DNA of 64,000 bases, taken from Rhizobiales bacterium NRL2 (GTDB lineage: Bacteria; Pseudomonadota; Alphaproteobacteria; Minwuiales; Minwuiaceae). This document shows, in pieces, positions 60,156 to 64,000 of this stretch; within the stretch, counting starts at the first letter, position 1, and every line of letters begins with the position of its first letter. A model generated the notes under the pieces. The model had not been told where the DNA came from. It was given only the letters and a program-made list of their open reading frames with translations, and ran no database searches. The position numbers and the translations under genes are program-made. Location of the stretch: positions 3,711,031 to 3,775,030 of the forward strand of contig CP016093.1 in the NCBI GenBank assembly GCA_001664005.1, read 5' to 3'.

Positions 60156-61205
60156 ATGACCGACATCCGGCGGGCCCTGATCACCGGCATCACGGGGCAG
60201 GACGGCTCCTACCTGGCGGAGCTGCTGCTGGCCAAGGGCTACGAGGTCCACGGCATCGTCCGGCGCGCGTCGACCTTCACCACCGAGCGCATCGACCACA
60301 TCTACCAGGATCCGCACGAAAGCCATCTGAGACTGAAGCTGCACTATGGCGACCTCTCCGACGGCACGGGACTCAGGCGTGTCCTCGAGATGGCGCGGCC
60401 CGACGAGGTCTACAATCTGGGCGCCCAGAGCCATGTCCGCGTGAGCTTCGATCAGCCCGAATACACCGCCGACATTGTCGGCACCGGCACGCTGCGGCTG
60501 CTGGAGGCTCTGCGCGACTACACCCAGAACACCGGCCGGCAGGTGAAGCTCTACCAGGCCGGCAGCTCGGAAATGTTCGGCGCCGCGCCGCCGCCGCAGG
60601 GCGAGACGACGGCCTTCTATCCGCGCAGTCCCTATGCCGTCGGCAAGGTCGCCGGCTACTGGTTCTCGGTGAACTACCGCGAGGCTTACGGCCTTTTCGT
60701 GGCCAACGGCATTCTCTTCAACCACGAGAGCCCGCGCCGCGGCGAGACCTTCGTCACGCGCAAGATCACGCGCGCTGTCGGACGCATCAAGATGGGCCTG
60801 CAGGACAAGCTGTTCCTCGGCAATCTGAACGCGAAGCGCGACTGGGGCTTCGCCGGCGACTTCGTCGAGGGCATGTGGCGGATGCTGCAGCAGGACGAGC
60901 CGGACGATTATGTCCTCGCCACCGGCGAGGCGCATTCGGTGCGCGAATTCCTGGATCTCGCCTTCGCCCATGCCGGCCTGGCGCCCGAGGCGCATGTGGA
61001 GTTCGATCCGCGCTATCTGCGGCCGACCGAGGTCGACCACCTTTTGGGCGATCCGTCGAAGGCGCGGGAGAAGCTGGGCTGGACGCCGAAGGTCGGCTTC
61101 GAGGAACTGGTGCGCATGATGGTCGACAACGACATGGAGCTGGCGCGGCGGGAACGGACACTGAAGGACGCCGGCCACCTGGTGTCGACCCAGGCGGAGC
61201 GCTGA
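60156..61205 (+). CDS. gmd: GDP-mannose 4,6-dehydratase
   Basis: 349 residues. First step from GDP-mannose to GDP-L-fucose. Start at [20 protein letters not shown]. Seen: cofactor loop [38 protein letters not shown] (about 42), [34 protein letters not shown], catalytic [30 protein letters not shown] and [19 protein letters not shown]. It lies 2 bp before fcl, so the two make GDP-fucose as a unit. Confidence 0.97.
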   Translation: MTDIRRALITGITGQDGSYLAELLLAKGYEVHGIVRRASTFTTERIDHIYQDPHESHLRLKLHYGDLSDGTGLRRVLEMARPDEVYNLGAQSHVRVSFDQPEYTADIVGTGTLRLLEALRDYTQNTGRQVKLYQAGSSEMFGAAPPPQGETTAFYPRSPYAVGKVAGYWFSVNYREAYGLFVANGILFNHESPRRGETFVTRKITRAVGRIKMGLQDKLFLGNLNAKRDWGFAGDFVEGMWRMLQQDEPDDYVLATGEAHSVREFLDLAFAHAGLAPEAHVEFDPRYLRPTEVDHLLGDPSKAREKLGWTPKVGFEELVRMMVDNDMELARRERTLKDAGHLVSTQAER

Positions 61206-61207
61206 AC

Positions 61208-62167
61208 ATGACCGCTCCCGGCAGGGACGATCCGATCTACGTCGCCGGCCACCGCGGCCTTGTCGGCTCGGCGGTGCTGCGCGATCTGGAGGCCGCGGGC
61301 TACGGCAACCTCATCACCCGCACCTCGGGGGAACTGGACCTGCGCGAGCAGCAGGCCGTGCGCGACTTCTTCGGCACCGAGAAGCCGGCCTGGGTGGTCT
61401 GCGCGGCGGCGAAGGTCGGCGGCATCGTCGCCAACAACGACTATCCGGGCGAGTTCATCCACGACAACCTCGCCATTCAGACCAACGTCATCGAGAACTG
61501 CCGCGCGGCCGGCGTGCAGAAGCTGATCTATCTCGGCTCCACCTGCATCTATCCGAAGATGGCGCCCCAGCCAATCCGGGAGGAGCATCTGCTGACCGGC
61601 CCGCTGGAGCCGACCAACGAGGCCTACGCCATCGCCAAGATCGCCGGGCTGAAGATGTGTGAGGCCTACCGCAAGCAGTACGGCCTGCAGTCGGTCACGC
61701 TGATGGCAACCAATCTCTACGGACCCGGCGACAATTTCGACCTGGAACGCAGTCACGTCATCCCGGCGCTGATGCGCAAGGCCCACGAGGCGAAGCTGGC
61801 CAGCGCGGCGGCGATGGAGGTCTGGGGCACCGGCAGCCCGCTCCGCGAATTTCTCCATGTCGACGACATGGCCGCGGCCGTGCGCTTCTGCCTGGAGAAC
61901 GACGTGCCCCATTCCATGGTCAATGTCGGCACCGGCGACGAGATCTCGATCGCCGGTCTGACCCGGCTGATCTGCGAGGTGGTGGGATTCGAGGGCGAAT
62001 TGCGCTTCGACACGACGAAGCCCGACGGCACGCCGCGCAAGCTGGCCGACTCCTCGCGGTTGCGGGAACTCGGCTGGCGCCCGGCGACCGGCCTGCGCGA
62101 GGGGCTGGCGGCAACCTATGACTGGATGCTGAACACCGCCGACCTGCGCCTCAGCGCCAGCGCCTGA
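61208..62167 (+). CDS. fcl: GDP-L-fucose synthase
   Basis: 319 residues. Epimerase-reductase finishing GDP-L-fucose. IYVAGHRGLVGSAVLRDLEA (about 10), AAKVGGIVANNDYPGEFIHD, LGSTCIYPKMAPQPIREEHL, catalytic YAIAKIAGLKMCEAYRKQYG (about 142), TNLYGPGDNFDLERSHVIPA. Full length. It follows gmd and overlaps the convergent fucosyltransferase by 17 bp, which ties donor synthesis to its use. Confidence 0.97.
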   Translation: MTAPGRDDPIYVAGHRGLVGSAVLRDLEAAGYGNLITRTSGELDLREQQAVRDFFGTEKPAWVVCAAAKVGGIVANNDYPGEFIHDNLAIQTNVIENCRAAGVQKLIYLGSTCIYPKMAPQPIREEHLLTGPLEPTNEAYAIAKIAGLKMCEAYRKQYGLQSVTLMATNLYGPGDNFDLERSHVIPALMRKAHEAKLASAAAMEVWGTGSPLREFLHVDDMAAAVRFCLENDVPHSMVNVGTGDEISIAGLTRLICEVVGFEGELRFDTTKPDGTPRKLADSSRLRELGWRPATGLREGLAATYDWMLNTADLRLSASA

Positions 62168-63164
62168 TATTGGCGCGCCGCCAGCGCGACTTCCCCAGCA
62201 TGTAGCGGAGCAGCGCCGCCGGCTGCCTGCGGAACAGCATGTGACGGCTGAGGATCTCGGGCCGGCCCGGGCCGGCCGGCAGGTCGGCGGCGCTCTCGAC
62301 CACCTCGCCGACGAAGTTCGGAATGGTCCACTCTTCCATCACGCGCCGCCGCGCCTCGACGATCGCCGGCAGGCGCCGTTCATATTCGCCCGCCGCCATC
62401 GCTTTCCGGATGACCGCCGCGGCGCCCGCCGGATCGTCGATGTCGATGGGGATGAAGCTTTCGGGCGGGAAGTAATCCCCGGCATTGGGACAGCCGGCGT
62501 AGAACGGCAGGCAATAGCCGAGAAAGGCGTCGGAGAGCTTCTCCGTCCAGTGATGGGGGCCGATGTGGTTCTCGACGGCGACGTGGTAGCGGGAGACATC
62601 CAGCGCCTCCGCCTTCTTCTCCACCGGCCGGAAGTGACGTCCGTAGTGCTCCATGTCCGGCACTGCCTTCGACAGCGCCTCCAGGAAGACGTAACGGCGG
62701 TAGTTGAGCGTGTGCTTCGCCTGCTTGGGGGACATGAAGGTGGAGAGCCCGATGGTCTTCTCCGGCGGGGCGGGGTGGCGCGCCGCATCCGCCACGCCGC
62801 CATAGTACCAGATGCCGACCGGGGGCATGTCGCGCCGGCCCGGATGGGCGAGGGCCGACGGTTCGTGACTGGTCAGCACGTGGGCGAACTGCGCCAGGTA
62901 GTCGGGACCGTAATAGCGGATCGACGACGGCTCGTAGGTCATCAGGATGGTATTCGACGGCGGGCAAGCGAGAACCTCGCGGTTGAGGCTCAGCTTCTCG
63001 CCGCTGCGGCGCGGCAGGTCGTCATAGACAACGAACCAGTCATAGTCCCGCGCCGCCGGGTCGAGGACGAACTCATGGCCGGGATAGCGCCGCGGCAGGT
63101 CGGTGAAATGCGCCGGCTCGAGGCGATTCTTGGCGACGATCTTGATGCGGACGCTGCGTGACAT
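62151..63164 (-). CDS. GT10-family alpha-fucosyltransferase-like glycosyltransferase
   Basis: 337 residues. Family 10 signature: FVVYDDLPRRSGEKLSLNRE near the N terminus, then VAVENHIGPHHWTEKLSDAF (about 196), YCLPFYAGCPNAGDYFPPES and FIPIDIDDPAGAAAVI, the GDP-fucose-binding E-N...TEK...P..G..N pattern of alpha-1,3-fucosyltransferases. It probably transfers fucose to a surface glycan in the cytoplasm. Convergent with gmd-fcl, which make its donor. The C terminus is basic (KSRWRRANIRRWR), perhaps a membrane contact. Confidence 0.88.
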   Translation of the reverse strand: MSRSVRIKIVAKNRLEPAHFTDLPRRYPGHEFVLDPAARDYDWFVVYDDLPRRSGEKLSLNREVLACPPSNTILMTYEPSSIRYYGPDYLAQFAHVLTSHEPSALAHPGRRDMPPVGIWYYGGVADAARHPAPPEKTIGLSTFMSPKQAKHTLNYRRYVFLEALSKAVPDMEHYGRHFRPVEKKAEALDVSRYHVAVENHIGPHHWTEKLSDAFLGYCLPFYAGCPNAGDYFPPESFIPIDIDDPAGAAAVIRKAMAAGEYERRLPAIVEARRRVMEEWTIPNFVGEVVESAADLPAGPGRPEILSRHMLFRRQPAALLRYMLGKSRWRRANIRRWR

Positions 63165-63365
63165 GCGGGGAACTCGGGCCGGCCGGGACAGGGCCCGTTG
63201 TCATAGAACAAGATCGCGACCGTTGGAACAGGCCGGCGCCTGCCGGAGGCCCAAGCATGCGCGACCGGTACAGGTCCCGATTCGTGAACGTGCCTTCAGT
63301 CAAATATTAACGTATTGTTTACTTCAAGATCGCAGAGTCCAGAACGGGTAGGCGTGATCAACAAG

Positions 63366-64000
63366 ATGCATGATAAATCAAGGGATACCACGCCCGGTTC
63401 GGTAAGTGCTGCATCGCCGGTCCAGTACGGCGCCACCGAATACGCGGCAATACGGAAACTCACGCTGGTTTTTCGGGACAGCGAGCTCGAGTCCCGTTTT
63501 CGCCACGAACAGCTTCAGCGTTCCCTGCCCGTCATCCGCCTGGCGCTGTTCTGCGGCATCGTCCTCTATGCCCTGTTCGGTGTTCTCGACTGGTACCTGA
63601 TCGAGCGCAATCTCGACATCGTGCTGGCGATCCGCTTCTGTTTCGGCATCGGTCTGATGTCGATCTTCGTGGGTCTCACCTATTCCCGGCGCTTCCTCGA
63701 CTACGCCCAGATCGTCCTGTCGCTGGCCATGCTCTCGGCGGGACTCGCCATCGTCGCCATGACCGCGATCATCGACAGGCCGGCGGCGGAGACCTACTAC
63801 GCCGGGCTGATCATGGTGATCATCTACGCCGCGACGCTGGTGCGCATACGTTTCGTGCACGTCATCGCGGTCTCCCTGATCATCGCCGCCGCCTACTTCG
63901 CCGTGGCGACGCTGATCAACCCCATCCCCCGATGGGCGCTGGTCAGCAACATGTTCTTCCTCACGATGACCGTCGGCGTGGGCATCTTCGCCTCCTACGC
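63366..64000 (+). CDS. Multi-TM N-terminal sensor region, truncated by window end
   Basis: No stop before the window edge: 211 codons visible from ATG (MHDKSRDTTPGSVSAASPVQ); a GTG four codons upstream is an alternative. After LTLVFRDSELESRFRHEQLQ come six hydrophobic segments (IRLALFCGIVLYALFGVLDW, AIRFCFGIGLMSIFVGLTYS, IVLSLAMLSAGLAIVAMTAI, YYAGLIMVIIYAATLVRI, HVIAVSLIIAAAYFAVATLI, MFFLTMTVGVGIFAS). This layout is common at the N terminus of membrane adenylate cyclases, GGDEF proteins and kinases. The output domain lies beyond the window, so the class is inference. Upstream is an AT-rich promoter-like 60 bp. Confidence 0.75.
   Translation, partial: MHDKSRDTTPGSVSAASPVQYGATEYAAIRKLTLVFRDSELESRFRHEQLQRSLPVIRLALFCGIVLYALFGVLDWYLIERNLDIVLAIRFCFGIGLMSIFVGLTYSRRFLDYAQIVLSLAMLSAGLAIVAMTAIIDRPAAETYYAGLIMVIIYAATLVRIRFVHVIAVSLIIAAAYFAVATLINPIPRWALVSNMFFLTMTVGVGIFASY

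Overview
The window is GC-rich (by eye about two thirds G+C) and densely packed, with many ATGA, GTGA or TGATG start/stop overlaps. The gene set points to an alphaproteobacterium, probably Rhodospirillales-like: plant-type glutamate-cysteine ligase, an NDUFS4-like complex I accessory protein, DUF1491, polyamine genes of the alphaproteobacterial kind, a TPP riboswitch ahead of a thiamine-precursor ABC transporter, and an ECHDC3-like crotonase. The order assignment is inference. No CRISPR array, rRNA, complete transposase or intact integrase was seen.

Layout. 1-3.7 kb: NeuB-family nonulosonate synthase (cut by the window edge), a flavin monooxygenase/MarR pair, an NlpC/P60 hydrolase/MarR pair. 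3.9-8 kb: a stand-alone CoxL-type molybdenum hydroxylase and a YifB/ComM ATPase, separated by a 195-bp MITE-like repeat. 7.9-11.2 kb: three paralogous small STAS-like proteins around a secreted PRC-barrel protein with acidic repeats. 11.3-21.2 kb: housekeeping and central metabolism (Bax-like glucosaminidase, gshA, rsmE, crotonase, sulfhydrylase, cysQ, SDR, fdhD-mobA). 21.2-28.6 kb: a glycosyltransferase/FkbM pair, the etfBA-3-hydroxyacyl-CoA dehydrogenase operon, a ferritin-like protein, and an atypical SDR with an amidohydrolase.

28.6-31.4 kb is an AT-rich islet on the 3' side of tRNA-Arg(TCT). It carries one unrecognised 568-residue protein plus decayed gene fragments. 31.7-39.8 kb: PhyH dioxygenase and amidase, a second 195-bp repeat copy, tRNA-Pro, DUF192/histone-deacetylase pair, TPP riboswitch with ThiZXY-like transporter, HAD and DUF1491. 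39.9-51.7 kb: amidase, two tandem receiver proteins, glnD, a butyrobetaine-hydroxylase-like dioxygenase with a metallopeptidase, then ornithine decarboxylase, speE and speD with a structured leader, and DUF2332.

51.8-53.6 kb is a second AT-rich islet, directly 3' of tRNA-Arg(CCG), with two unrelated membrane proteins. 53.6-64 kb: lipoprotein, VOC protein, PagL-like lipid A deacylase, App1-type phosphatase, AEC transporter, an NAD(P)-binding protein divergent from a TetR regulator with twin palindromic operators, a BNR-repeat protein, GDP-fucose synthesis (gmd, fcl), a GT10 fucosyltransferase, and a truncated multi-TM protein.

The NeuB end and the GDP-fucose/GT10 end, with the GT/FkbM pair between them, suggest a decorated surface glycan. 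The most novel material is in the two tRNA-Arg islets and in the modular palindromic repeats, whose copies abut gene stop codons.
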